Shown: positions 7,846 through 16,539 of the stretch, piece after piece
How the letters are laid out: the number at the start of each line of letters is the position of its first letter
How positions within the stretch are numbered: the first letter of the stretch is position 1
Made by a program: the position numbers and the translations under genes
DNA from: an uncultured Anaerococcus sp.
GTDB lineage: Bacteria > Bacillota_A > Clostridia > Tissierellales > Peptoniphilaceae
Assembly: GCA_902488555.1 (NCBI GenBank)
Contig: CABTWT010000005.1
Coordinates: 1 to 28,217, forward strand
Length of the DNA: 28,217 nt
Direction: 5' to 3'
Notes under the pieces: generated by a model
What the model was told of the DNA's origin: nothing
Seen by the model: only the letters and a program-made list of their open reading frames with translations
Databases searched by the model: none

Positions 7846-9944
7846 CAGATGCTTACTCACTATTAAACAGGGGCTTGAGGTTTTATATCCACGAAAAAGG
7901 CTGGCCAAAACTTACAAGGATACAAAATGCCAGCATCAAAACATATTTTGCCAATGACAACAACCTAATCCTGTCTGCTGCAACTGCCCAGGGCAAGACT
8001 GAGGCTGCTTTTTTGCCAGCTATAAGTTCGATTGATGACTTTGATAATGGCCTTAAAATTTTGTATATTTCGCCACTAATAGCTCTAATCAATGACCAAT
8101 TTAAGAGAATAAATGATATGTGCTTAGATATGGACATAGCTATAACTGCCTGGCACGGCGAAGCTAGCAAGAGTAAAAAAGATGCCCTCATAGAAAATCA
8201 TAGGGGTATTGTCCTAATCACACCAGAATCTATAGAAGCTCTCCTATCTGGTAAATCAGATCTTGCAAAAAATCTTCTCAAAGATCTTGAAGTAATAATA
8301 GTAGATGAAATTCATAGCTTCTTAACAGGTAATAGGGGTCTTCAGTTAAAGTCCTTGCTTACACGAATCTTACGTTATACTTATGATAACCCAAGAATGA
8401 TTGGACTTTCTGCAACCATTGGTGAAGATAATTATGACTTAGCTAAAAACTTTTTTGCAAATGGAAGAGATACAAATATCATAGTCGATAAATCTAGAAA
8501 TAATTTAGAAGTGACAATTGACTACTTTCCATCAGAAACTATTTCCTCTGATTCTATTAAAAAGATAAGTGCCTATGCTGACGATGGGGCCATGTTAGTT
8601 TTTCCCAATTCCAGGGATAAGGTTGAAACTTTTGCTGTTAAACTTGGCCAAGAATTTAAGGAAAGTGGCAAAGATATTAGAGTTTTTGCCCACCATTCAT
8701 CAGTAAGTAAAAATAGGAGAAAAGAAATTGAAGACTTTGCCAAGGAAGCTAAGATGGAGCAATTTGTAATATGTGCAACATCAACTTTAGAACTTGGCAT
8801 AGATATTGGTGCGGTTACAAGCGTATGCCAATATGGACCAAGTCATTCGGTCCTATCACTAGCTCAAAGACTTGGCAGAAGTGGTAGAAAGACAAAAACT
8901 TCTATCCTCCACCAAATATCTGCCAATCCTTGGGATTTGCTAGAATCCCTGGCTACAATAAGCCTATATGAAGAAGGAATATTGGACAAAACGGAAAATA
9001 CACTCAAAGCCTATGATGTTTTTGCCCACCAAGTACTTTCAACACTTTTAGAAAATTTTGGACTAAGGCTTGAAGAATACAAGTACCTCAATAAAACATT
9101 ATCGACATTTTCTGATATAAGTGATAAAGAATTTGCACAAATTAGCGATCATTTGGCAAAAGAGGGATATATAGAGATTTTGGAGAATGAAGTAATAGCA
9201 GGAAGTGCTATAGAAAAGCTTATGAGTCGAGGCAATTTTTATAATCAATTTATAACAGGTGGAGTATACACAGTTTATAATGATAAAGCAAAAATAGGCG
9301 AATTAGAAATTAGCCCAGAAATCCAAGTTGACACAAATATTTACTTGGCAGGATCTATTTGGAGAATTGAGCAAATTCTTAGTAAAAATAAAAAAATAAT
9401 AGTTCAAAAAGCAGAAGCTGGCAAAGCACCCAAATTTACTAGCATAGGCGATATGAATATCTCAGTTATCATAAGAGATCGTATGAAAGAAATATTGGCA
9501 AATCCAGAAGAATATTATTATCAAGACCCTATAAATGAAATAGTTGATGAACTTAGGGAAGAATATACTGATGGTGACTACCTATTTGTATCAGAAAAAG
9601 ATGCGATATCCCTTAGAACTTTCAAAAATACAAAAATAAACAGAAGCCTTGCCCTAATGCTAAATATTGCATCAAACAGCAAAGATTACTCAAATAACGA
9701 AACAGATTCCACTGTCATGGGACCAGAAATAATCAGATACTTCGATCAAATTAGACTAAATCCAATTGGAAAAGAGCAAATATATAAATTTTTAGAAAAA
9801 GACCAAACATACATGGAATCATTTCTAGGAGCAAATAAATACATGATCCTAGTCCCTACAGACTTGAAAATTGATTATATTATGAAAAATAGATTAGATA
9901 TGAAAGGGACTTATGAATATCTTGGCATAAAAGCTGATATTTAG
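7842..9944 (+). CDS. Lhr/BrxHI-like DEAD/DEAH-box helicase
   Basis: A 700-residue superfamily 2 helicase. Motifs in order: Q-like TRIQNASI; motif I AATAQGKTE (46-54); Ia SPLIALINDQ; Ib ITPESIEALL; motif II VDEIHSF (DEIH at 155-158); motif III LSATIG (189-194); motif IV-like MLVFPNSRDKVE; motif V ATSTLELGIDIG; motif VI QRLGRSGRK (342-350). The TAQGKTE, LELGIDIG and RLGRSGR versions are characteristic of Lhr-type helicases. Residues ~370-700 form a C-terminal region with a winged-helix-like part and a beta-rich part that I cannot name. ATPase and strand-separation motifs are all intact. The start overlaps the ATPase stop by four bases. It likely acts on DNA together with the two upstream products. 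Confidence 0.88.
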   Translation: MTDAYSLLNRGLRFYIHEKGWPKLTRIQNASIKTYFANDNNLILSAATAQGKTEAAFLPAISSIDDFDNGLKILYISPLIALINDQFKRINDMCLDMDIAITAWHGEASKSKKDALIENHRGIVLITPESIEALLSGKSDLAKNLLKDLEVIIVDEIHSFLTGNRGLQLKSLLTRILRYTYDNPRMIGLSATIGEDNYDLAKNFFANGRDTNIIVDKSRNNLEVTIDYFPSETISSDSIKKISAYADDGAMLVFPNSRDKVETFAVKLGQEFKESGKDIRVFAHHSSVSKNRRKEIEDFAKEAKMEQFVICATSTLELGIDIGAVTSVCQYGPSHSVLSLAQRLGRSGRKTKTSILHQISANPWDLLESLATISLYEEGILDKTENTLKAYDVFAHQVLSTLLENFGLRLEEYKYLNKTLSTFSDISDKEFAQISDHLAKEGYIEILENEVIAGSAIEKLMSRGNFYNQFITGGVYTVYNDKAKIGELEISPEIQVDTNIYLAGSIWRIEQILSKNKKIIVQKAEAGKAPKFTSIGDMNISVIIRDRMKEILANPEEYYYQDPINEIVDELREEYTDGDYLFVSEKDAISLRTFKNTKINRSLALMLNIASNSKDYSNNETDSTVMGPEIIRYFDQIRLNPIGKEQIYKFLEKDQTYMESFLGANKYMILVPTDLKIDYIMKNRLDMKGTYEYLGIKADI

Positions 9945-9969
9945 ATTTCTTACAAAACTTGTAATTAAA

Positions 9970-9998
9970 TTAATGAATAAAGCATGATATCCTATAAT
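9970..9998 (+). promoter_or_regulatory. Candidate promoter of the 238-aa membrane-anchored protein
   Basis: A perfect TATAAT at 9993-9998 with a weak TTAATG (9970-9975) 17 bases upstream. AAAGGAGG (10007-10014) precedes ATG 10019. No clear terminator was found in 9945-9970, so read-through from the helicase operon is possible. Confidence 0.5.
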
Positions 9999-10018
9999 CA
10001 CAAACAAAGGAGGATGTT

Positions 10019-10735
10019 ATGAAAAAAAGAAATATTTTGTTTGCATCAATAGTAGTAGTAGCAGGACTTGGAATCTTTACTGGATTTAATAATAACTACT
10101 ACCAAGAAGAGAATGACGAAAGAAGAGCTGAAGTCATTGCTATAAAAGAAAATTCGGATGAAATTACCAAGGACTTCATTGAAAAGTTAGAAAATAAGCA
10201 AAGAGAAAATGTAGTAGAATATTGGGAAACAAAATCAGAAGATGGGTCCATAGAATATATTAGCATTAATGGCTATGATAAAGAAAATGATATAGATATC
10301 AGCGGAAGATTAAAAAATAATTACCTAAATGTCTTTATATCAAAAGGCGATGACAGAACTTGGATAGATACAAAAACTAATCTCTATCATAGTGATAATA
10401 GATCTGATTATGACATTCCAACAATAAGTACATCAAATGAACTAAGTTTTGGTGAAGAAAGTGTACTTCGAGCTTTAGATAATTATAATAAGGTGGAAAA
10501 AACAGATTTTGGTTATAAGGTTATTATTTCTGATGATCTTAACTACGGATATTGTTTATATGATGAAAATGGAGATTTATTTGAGACATATCTTGACAAT
10601 AGTCAAGGCAAGGTTACTAGTAAATTAGTCGGAAAAGATGAAGATGTATTGGGTATTTATGAAAAATATATATCTATGACAAATGAGATGACCTATACAG
10701 ATAATATAGCCGATATAAAGGAAGCTGCTAACTAA
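10019..10735 (+). CDS. Membrane-anchored or secreted hypothetical protein (238 aa)
   Basis: A protein of 238 residues with a Lys/Arg-rich start and one hydrophobic stretch (about residues 5-24), either a signal anchor or a signal peptide without an obvious cleavage site. The rest is hydrophilic and outside the cell: a helical part (residues 28-65), then a mixed beta-rich region with repeated Tyr/Asp/Asn, containing YISINGYDKENDIDISG and GYCLYDENGDLFETYLDNS. The latter resemble the strands of MucB/LolA-like or similar beta-sheet lipocarrier folds, but I cannot assign a family. It lies directly upstream of a BceAB-RS-type module, separated only by a weak terminator, so it may be an accessory envelope-stress protein. 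That link is inference. Confidence 0.72.
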   Translation: MKKRNILFASIVVVAGLGIFTGFNNNYYQEENDERRAEVIAIKENSDEITKDFIEKLENKQRENVVEYWETKSEDGSIEYISINGYDKENDIDISGRLKNNYLNVFISKGDDRTWIDTKTNLYHSDNRSDYDIPTISTSNELSFGEESVLRALDNYNKVEKTDFGYKVIISDDLNYGYCLYDENGDLFETYLDNSQGKVTSKLVGKDEDVLGIYEKYISMTNEMTYTDNIADIKEAAN

Positions 10736-10749
10736 GCAGTTTTCTTTTT
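10725..10749 (+). terminator. Weak terminator after the 238-aa gene
   Basis: A CTGCT/AGCAG stem (10725-10729 with 10735-10739) overlaps the stop codon and is followed by TTTTCTTTTT. Its five-base stem suggests partial read-through into the ABC genes. Two TATAAT boxes (10748-10753 and 10756-10761) lie just downstream and may be promoter elements for those genes. Confidence 0.5.
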
Positions 10750-10778
10750 ATAATGTTATAATATTTTTGAGGCATGAT

Positions 10779-11531
10779 ATGAATTATAAAAGAATTTTAG
10801 AAATTAAATATCTTGAAAAAACTTATGGAAGAGGTAAATCTTCATTTACTGCCATAGATGAAATGAGCTTTGATGTTTTGGATGGTGAATTTTTTGCTAT
10901 AATGGGAACAAGTGGATCTGGCAAAACTACACTATTAAATATGCTGGCAGGAGTATCTAAAGCGACTAATGGAGAAATCATATTTGATGGTAAGGATATT
11001 AATAGTTTTAGCAGAAAAGAATTGGAAAATTATAGGGGAAATCTTGTAAGCTATATATTCCAAGACTTTAAATTAATTGATAATATTTCATCCCTAGAAA
11101 ATATACTAATACCTTTTAAAATCCATAGCAAAAAATGGGATATGCATAAAATTCATATACTAGCAAGGCGAATGGATATTTTTGAACTACTAAATAAATA
11201 TCCCAAAAACTTATCTGGGGGACAAAAACAGAAAGTTGCTGCCCTTAGAGCTATAGCTATCGAACCTAAAATAATTCTAGCTGATGAACCTACAGGAGCG
11301 CTTGACTCAAAAAGTTCTATTGATTTACTTAAGATATTAAAAGATATTAACAAAGAAGACCACACAACAATAATAATGGTGACCCATGATTCTTATGCAG
11401 CTAGCTTTGCAGATAGGATTATGTTTATAAAAGATGGAAAATTGATTAATGAGCTTATGATAGGGGATAATGAGAATCAAAAGGATTATTATAATAGAAT
11501 TAACAAGGCAAACAAGCAAATCATTATGTGA
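10779..11531 (+). CDS. BceA-type ABC transporter ATP-binding protein
   Basis: A 250-residue ABC ATPase of the antimicrobial-peptide/lipoprotein-release class (BceA, LolD-like). Walker A is GTSGSGKT at 43-50, the Q-loop lies in SYIFQDFKLID, the signature is NLSGGQKQKVA, Walker B is IILADEPTGALD, and the H-loop is in MVTHD. The start is placed at ATG 10779 with GAGG seven bases upstream; an in-frame TTG at 10767 would overlap that site. It is followed by its permease after 6 bases and then by a response regulator and sensor kinase, the arrangement of Bce-type modules that sense and remove cell-wall-active peptides such as bacitracin or lantibiotics. The particular peptide cannot be predicted. 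Confidence 0.93.
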   Translation: MNYKRILEIKYLEKTYGRGKSSFTAIDEMSFDVLDGEFFAIMGTSGSGKTTLLNMLAGVSKATNGEIIFDGKDINSFSRKELENYRGNLVSYIFQDFKLIDNISSLENILIPFKIHSKKWDMHKIHILARRMDIFELLNKYPKNLSGGQKQKVAALRAIAIEPKIILADEPTGALDSKSSIDLLKILKDINKEDHTTIIMVTHDSYAASFADRIMFIKDGKLINELMIGDNENQKDYYNRINKANKQIIM

Positions 11532-11537
11532 GATATT

Positions 11538-13409
11538 ATGAACAAAGACTTCAAAATAAATTTGAAAGAAAATAAATCTAAAAATTTAGTTTTAAAAATA
11601 CTTATAATATTTACGGTTTTTTCATATTTACTATTAAGTATTCAAAATAATGAGATTTTTAAATATTTATATGAAGATGGTAGGAGCTATGTAATTATTA
11701 ACATATATAAAACCTACATTATAGCAATTGCTTTATTTGCAGTTCTTAGTTACTATGGGTTAAAAAATGAGATCTATAACAGCCATGATGAAATAAAACT
11801 TTTAATTAATATGGGGTTGAAAAGAAGTAAGCTATACATGATCTTGCTAAGTTCTATAGGTCTTGAAACATTTATAGGTTTTATACTTGGACTTTCTTTG
11901 GGAATTTTTCTAGCTGAAATTATTGACTTGCTCTCAATTTTAATACTGGATTTAAATATTGGAACTCACAGAATCAACTTTGATGTAAAAGCAATGGGGC
12001 TTACTCTTGTTCTGCTTGTATTATTTGTCATACTTTCATTAGTGATAATTGTATTATCACTAGGGAAAAAGTATCAGGATAAAGTAATTAGTCATAAAAT
12101 TCCAGTATTAATAATACAAGTTATTTTAATACTTGGTTTTTTGTACTACGCTCGTGATAATGCCATAATGAATTTTAAACTTACTTTTTTTTTAATAGCT
12201 ATTGATATTCTTATAGTATTTCTTATAAGAAGGATTATTAAGGCATCCAGAGTTTATAGTTATGAAAAATCTTTGTTTCTATTTCATATCAGTGAAGCTA
12301 AAATAATTCTGCTATTTATTTTGATTTCGCTTACAATAGCTTTATCCAACCTACACACATCTGTATTTGAAATTAGCTATTATGTGACAGATTCGAAATT
12401 AAGGCCTCATTTTAGTGTTTTTGAAGACATTGATGTTATAAATGATATAAGAGAAGATTATAGTAATATTTTTTCTGATATTTATCCTATTAATATTAGT
12501 GGCTTTTCTGATATTGATGATAGTGACTTTAAAAATGAAATAGAAAATCTAGTAGATTTAACAAATGGTTACCCGGTATCCTCTCCAAAGATTATGGACT
12601 ATTCAACATATAAAAATATATATGGTGATAAGGCTATTTACCTTAGCTCACAAGAAGAATCAATTTATTTGTATTCTAACGAAATAGATAGAACTAGTTT
12701 TGCAACTATAAATTCGTATTTGGACGATAATGAATTATTTATAAGCATTGGGGAATTAAAATTTAAAGTAAATGCTGCAGCTAGGTCTGACATTATTTTT
12801 GCAAATGATATCCAAATTGAAAGTAATATTTTTGTTATTAGAGATGATATATATGACAGACTTGTAGGAGAGAAAAATCCAATTGCCTATAATTTTGTTG
12901 TTTCAGATGGATATATAGAAAAGTATGGCAAAAATCTAGCATTGGAGAAGATTAGGAGTGATTTCTTTAAAAGAAATATTAGATTTGAATCATTAGTGTG
13001 GATGATTAAGCACTCATATAGTAATATCCTATCTAGACAATTTGTTTTGACAATTCTATCCGTAATATTAATACTTATCTCGGGTCTATTTTTATCAATT
13101 AATATAATGACATTTTTTAATAGAAAGTCTAATGACTTTAAAGTTTTATCTCTTCTTGGAGATACAGCAGAAAGTTTGTTGGAAATTCAAAAGTCACATA
13201 TTATTAAGATTTATGGACTTATCATATCTTTGTCATTGATAAATTATTTTTTTTACTTTAGATATATAAAATCTATAAGCGCAGAATATGTATATTTTAG
13301 ATCAAATTTTTATATGCTAGCTTTTTATATTTTGATACCGGTCTTTTTTATGTTATTAATGCTTATTAGTGAGAAACTTGTTTCATTTAAGGATATTAAT
13401 TATGAATAA
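11538..13409 (+). CDS. BceB-type FtsX-like permease
   Basis: A 623-residue membrane protein with about ten hydrophobic helices. Seven lie before residue ~275 (about 20-36, 57-76, 103-125, 155-175, 188-204, 214-231, 255-272). A soluble domain of about 220 residues follows (to ~500), then three C-terminal helices. A large extracytoplasmic domain between helices 7 and 8 is the diagnostic topology of BceB-type permeases, where that domain takes part in peptide recognition. Length is close to the family norm (about 620-670). FtsX-like segments occur before helix 3 (LLINMGLKRSKLYMILL) and near the C-terminus (DFKVLSLLGDTAESLLEIQ). The gene overlaps the regulator gene by 8 bases. It is likely both transporter and ligand sensor for the adjacent kinase. 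Confidence 0.88.
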   Translation: MNKDFKINLKENKSKNLVLKILIIFTVFSYLLLSIQNNEIFKYLYEDGRSYVIINIYKTYIIAIALFAVLSYYGLKNEIYNSHDEIKLLINMGLKRSKLYMILLSSIGLETFIGFILGLSLGIFLAEIIDLLSILILDLNIGTHRINFDVKAMGLTLVLLVLFVILSLVIIVLSLGKKYQDKVISHKIPVLIIQVILILGFLYYARDNAIMNFKLTFFLIAIDILIVFLIRRIIKASRVYSYEKSLFLFHISEAKIILLFILISLTIALSNLHTSVFEISYYVTDSKLRPHFSVFEDIDVINDIREDYSNIFSDIYPINISGFSDIDDSDFKNEIENLVDLTNGYPVSSPKIMDYSTYKNIYGDKAIYLSSQEESIYLYSNEIDRTSFATINSYLDDNELFISIGELKFKVNAAARSDIIFANDIQIESNIFVIRDDIYDRLVGEKNPIAYNFVVSDGYIEKYGKNLALEKIRSDFFKRNIRFESLVWMIKHSYSNILSRQFVLTILSVILILISGLFLSINIMTFFNRKSNDFKVLSLLGDTAESLLEIQKSHIIKIYGLIISLSLINYFFYFRYIKSISAEYVYFRSNFYMLAFYILIPVFFMLLMLISEKLVSFKDINYE

Positions 13410-14079
13410 GAAAAAAGTATATATTATAGAAGATGATAAGATAATTGTAGAAGAGTTAATAAAAATATTTACATCTAATGGTTTTGAAGCTATAGCATTG
13501 GATGATTTTATAGATGATCCAGAATTAATGGAAATTCCAAAGGCAGATTTGATTATTTTAGATATAAATTTACCTGGTGCAAGTGGATATGAAATTTTGT
13601 CGTATATCAAAGAAAATCTAACTATACCAGTTTTAGTTTTAACTAGCAGAGATAAACTCGATGACGAACTTTTAAGTTTTGATTTGGGAGCAGATGAATT
13701 TTTGACAAAACCAGTTATGTATAATAGGCTCATTGCAAGGGCCAAAAAACTACTTAATATATATGAAAAATTTTCTGATGAGGAAAGGATCAAAGATTTA
13801 GTTCTTGAAACTACTACAAATAAGTTAACCTATAAAAATACTTTCATAATTCTTAGCCAAACAGAAAGTGATTTATTAAAGACCCTAATAATAGCTTATC
13901 CAAAAACTTTAACTAAAGATGAGCTTTTAGAATCTGGCTGGAATACCATTTATATCGATGAAAATATCTTACAAGTAAACATTAATAGATTGCGCAAGAA
14001 ACTTAAAACAATAGGAATAGATAATTTCATCATAACTGTAAGGGGACTTGGTTATAGATTGGATGCGAAAAAATTATGA
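13402..14079 (+). CDS. BceR-like OmpR-family response regulator
   Basis: A 225-residue response regulator. The receiver domain has the acidic pair in IIEDD (residues 10-12), phospho-acceptor Asp54 in LIILDINLPG, Thr/Ser in VLTSRD and Lys in FLTKPV. The C-terminal winged helix (about 130-225) has ILSQTESDLLKTL, the recognition-helix region ILQVNINRLRKKL and the ending VRGLGYRLD. The start ATG 13402, inside the end of the permease gene, is preferred because AAGGA lies eight bases upstream and the receiver begins directly there; an in-frame start at 13369 would add 11 residues without support. It probably activates the adjacent transporter genes on peptide challenge. Confidence 0.93.
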   Translation: MNKKKVYIIEDDKIIVEELIKIFTSNGFEAIALDDFIDDPELMEIPKADLIILDINLPGASGYEILSYIKENLTIPVLVLTSRDKLDDELLSFDLGADEFLTKPVMYNRLIARAKKLLNIYEKFSDEERIKDLVLETTTNKLTYKNTFIILSQTESDLLKTLIIAYPKTLTKDELLESGWNTIYIDENILQVNINRLRKKLKTIGIDNFIITVRGLGYRLDAKKL

Positions 14080-15074
14080 AATATAGTTTTTTGAAAAATA
14101 CTACAAAGCCAATAATAATTTTGCTTAGCAATATTTTAGTATTTTGCTTAATTATGAAAGTCCTTAAAGTAGAAAATTTTGATAATATTCTTCTCTTCTT
14201 AATTTTATATCTTATAATTTGTGTATTTATTTTACTACTTGGCGAAATTAATAGACAAAAGAGAATTAGAAAACTTTTTAAAAGATTTTATGATGAAATG
14301 GATTTTTCTTCGACTGATAATTTAATTGATGAACTAGGAGTAGATTACAAGGTTCTGATTGAAAGTGTATTTTTTAATCAAAATAAACTATTATCAAAAT
14401 TCCAATATAATAGGTCTGAATTGATAAAATATAGGGAAATAATTGAAAAATGGGCTCATGATATAAAGACTCCCCTGGCTGCATCTTCTTTGCTAATTGA
14501 AAATAATAAATCTAATATGGATTCCGATTTATATCAAAAACTAAATATATCAAATCAGCAGATAAAGAATAAATTAGATACAGTATTATTTTACGCAAGG
14601 TCTAATTCTAGTAAAAAAGATTATACAATGAAAAAAGTAAATATAAAAGAAGTTTTAGAAAATACACTTATTGAATTCTATCCAACTATTATGGAGGAGG
14701 AATTAAAAATTGTGAACAATACTTTTAATCTATATGTTATTAGTGATAATAACACTTTGTCATTTATATTGTCACAATTGATTGCCAATAGCATCAAATA
14801 TGCGAATAGTGAAATAATTTTTGAAACCATTAATAGTGGTGGAATTAGAATTAAAGTTACAAATGACGGACCAATGCCTTCTACAAAAGATATACCCTTT
14901 ATATTTGAAAAATCTTACACAGGTAAAAATAGTAAAGGATCAGCTTCAACTGGTCTTGGATTATATCTAGTAAAATCATTTGCTAATGATATGGGGATAG
15001 GGGTCCATGCCTATTTAACAAGTGATGACAAATTTTCAATTGAGCTTGTTTTTAAAGATATAAATGAATTTTAG
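14076..15074 (+). CDS. BceS-like intramembrane-sensing histidine kinase
   Basis: A 332-residue kinase with two membrane helices (about 11-30 and 38-56) separated by only a few residues, so it has no extracellular sensor domain. This is the hallmark of Bce-type kinases, which are controlled by the partner transporter. The phospho-acceptor is His128 in KWAHDIKTPLAA, the N-box is QLIANSIKYA, and the G boxes are VTNDGP and STGLGLYLVK. It overlaps the regulator gene by four bases (ATGA) and ends before a strong terminator, closing the A-B-R-S operon. Confidence 0.92.
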   Translation: MKYSFLKNTTKPIIILLSNILVFCLIMKVLKVENFDNILLFLILYLIICVFILLLGEINRQKRIRKLFKRFYDEMDFSSTDNLIDELGVDYKVLIESVFFNQNKLLSKFQYNRSELIKYREIIEKWAHDIKTPLAASSLLIENNKSNMDSDLYQKLNISNQQIKNKLDTVLFYARSNSSKKDYTMKKVNIKEVLENTLIEFYPTIMEEELKIVNNTFNLYVISDNNTLSFILSQLIANSIKYANSEIIFETINSGGIRIKVTNDGPMPSTKDIPFIFEKSYTGKNSKGSASTGLGLYLVKSFANDMGIGVHAYLTSDDKFSIELVFKDINEF

Positions 15075-15092
15075 TTTTAAAGCTATATTATT

Positions 15093-15129
15093 AAAACTAG
15101 GCAGAATCCCTTGGACCTGCCTAGTTTTT
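15093..15129. terminator. Strong bidirectional terminator between kinase and GntP genes
   Basis: A perfect 12-base stem AAAACTAGGCAG/CTGCCTAGTTTT (15093-15104 with 15117-15128) encloses a 12-base loop. T-runs on both strands allow it to stop both convergent transcripts. Confidence 0.9.
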
Positions 15130-15147
15130 CATTTTTACTTAGAAAAT

Positions 15148-16530
15148 TTAGTGTAAGAATAGTGATAGGATAAATACTCCTAGCATTCCACAAATACCTT
15201 CTATTAGGGTTACCATTGTTTGAGTTTTGTAGCCATCTTCTGCACGTAAGTTACCAAATTTTGTTACAACCCAGAAGTATGAGTCGTTAGCGTGGGATAC
15301 TGTCATTGCTCCTGCTCCTATAGCCATTACTACTAAAGCTGAGCTTACTGTTGAGTCAAGGCCAAGGACTGGAAGTAGTGGTGCTATGATTCCAGCTGAT
15401 GTTGTTATAGCAACTGTTGATGAGCCTTGAGCTGTTTTAAGTATGGCAGCTATGATAAATGGGAAGAATATTCCTACACTTTGGAATACTGATGCATTGT
15501 CTGTAATAAATCCAACTATACCAGAGCTAGCTATAACTTTGCCCAGAACTCCACCAGCAGCAGTTACGAAAAGAATTGGTCCTGCAACTTTTAAGGATTC
15601 ATTTACAATTTCATAAAGGTGTTCTATCTTTCCTCTTCTATTTAGGAGGATTATGCCAAAGATAAGTCCTACTGCTAGAGCTATGATTGGAGTTCCCAAG
15701 AATAAGAACAAATCATTAACAAAGCCTTCTGCCTTCATAATCTTAAATATATTACTTAGGGCCATCAAAATTACAGGAATTATAATAGGTGCTAGAGATA
15801 AAAAACCACCTGGCATTGTACCGTATTCTGCTTTGATTTCTTCGTAAGTTTTCAAATTATCATCTTCTACTAATTCTTCTATATTTGAACTTTGCTTTTT
15901 GGAATAAAAATATGCGCCAGCTAGTGCTGGGATAGAAACTATTAAACCAAGTCCCATTACAAGTAATAAGTCGCTACCTACACCTATTGTATTTGCAGCT
16001 GCTATTGGACCTGGTGTAGGTGGGATAAATACATGGGCTGCATATAGACCTGCAGATAAGCACATGGTCATTGCTACAGATGAAGCTGATGTTCTCTTGG
16101 TTAGAGCTTTTCTAATAGGGTTGAGGATTACAAATCCAGAGTCACAAAATACTGGGATAGATACTACCCAGCCCATGATAAGCATGGCTAGTTCTGGTCT
16201 TTTTTCTCCGACTAAGTTTACAACCATATCAGCAAGTTTCAGTGCGGCACCTGTTTCTTCAAGGAGTGCTCCTATTATAGTTCCTAGGATTATTACAATA
16301 CCTATAGATGTAAACGTACCTGAGAAACCTTCGCCAATTATATTGGCTATACCCTTGATAACAGTTCCATCTTCTGCAGTTTGATCCACAAGTGGGATAC
16401 CAGCTATGAGTCCAAAGACTAAAGAAACTGATAATATGGATAAGAACGGATGGATATTTAGTTTACTAATCATAAATATCATTAAGACTATTGTAAGTAT
16501 AAATACAATTATTAATGGTATACCTGTCAT
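15148..16530 (-). CDS. GntP-family permease (probable glycerate/gluconate uptake)
   Basis: A 460-residue polytopic membrane protein with about 12-14 hydrophobic segments and the length of GntP-family carriers. Family-type stretches include PVFCDSGFVILNPIRKAL, HVFIPPTPGPIAAANTIG, AAILKTAQGSSTVAITTSAG and the Ser/His/Asn/Asp motif SHANDSYFWVVTKF. It lies nine bases downstream of the glycerate kinase gene in the same operon, with its own TAGGAGA ribosome binding site. GntP members carry gluconate, glycerate and related sugar acids; the kinase partner makes D-glycerate the most likely substrate here. Confidence 0.9.
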   Translation of the reverse strand: MTGIPLIIVFILTIVLMIFMISKLNIHPFLSILSVSLVFGLIAGIPLVDQTAEDGTVIKGIANIIGEGFSGTFTSIGIVIILGTIIGALLEETGAALKLADMVVNLVGEKRPELAMLIMGWVVSIPVFCDSGFVILNPIRKALTKRTSASSVAMTMCLSAGLYAAHVFIPPTPGPIAAANTIGVGSDLLLVMGLGLIVSIPALAGAYFYSKKQSSNIEELVEDDNLKTYEEIKAEYGTMPGGFLSLAPIIIPVILMALSNIFKIMKAEGFVNDLFLFLGTPIIALAVGLIFGIILLNRRGKIEHLYEIVNESLKVAGPILFVTAAGGVLGKVIASSGIVGFITDNASVFQSVGIFFPFIIAAILKTAQGSSTVAITTSAGIIAPLLPVLGLDSTVSSALVVMAIGAGAMTVSHANDSYFWVVTKFGNLRAEDGYKTQTMVTLIEGICGMLGVFILSLFLH

Positions 16531-16539
16531 TTTTTTCTC

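Noticed and set aside
4785..9944. Calling the operon a complete BREX or DISARM system
   Set aside because: No methyltransferase, PglZ phosphatase, BrxC, BrxA/B or phospholipase-D-type gene is present; only ATPase and helicase family resemblance supports a BREX link.
15653..16384. Open frames on the plus strand opposite the GntP permease
   Set aside because: No ribosome binding sites and low-complexity hydrophobic translations typical of antisense frames of a membrane-protein gene.
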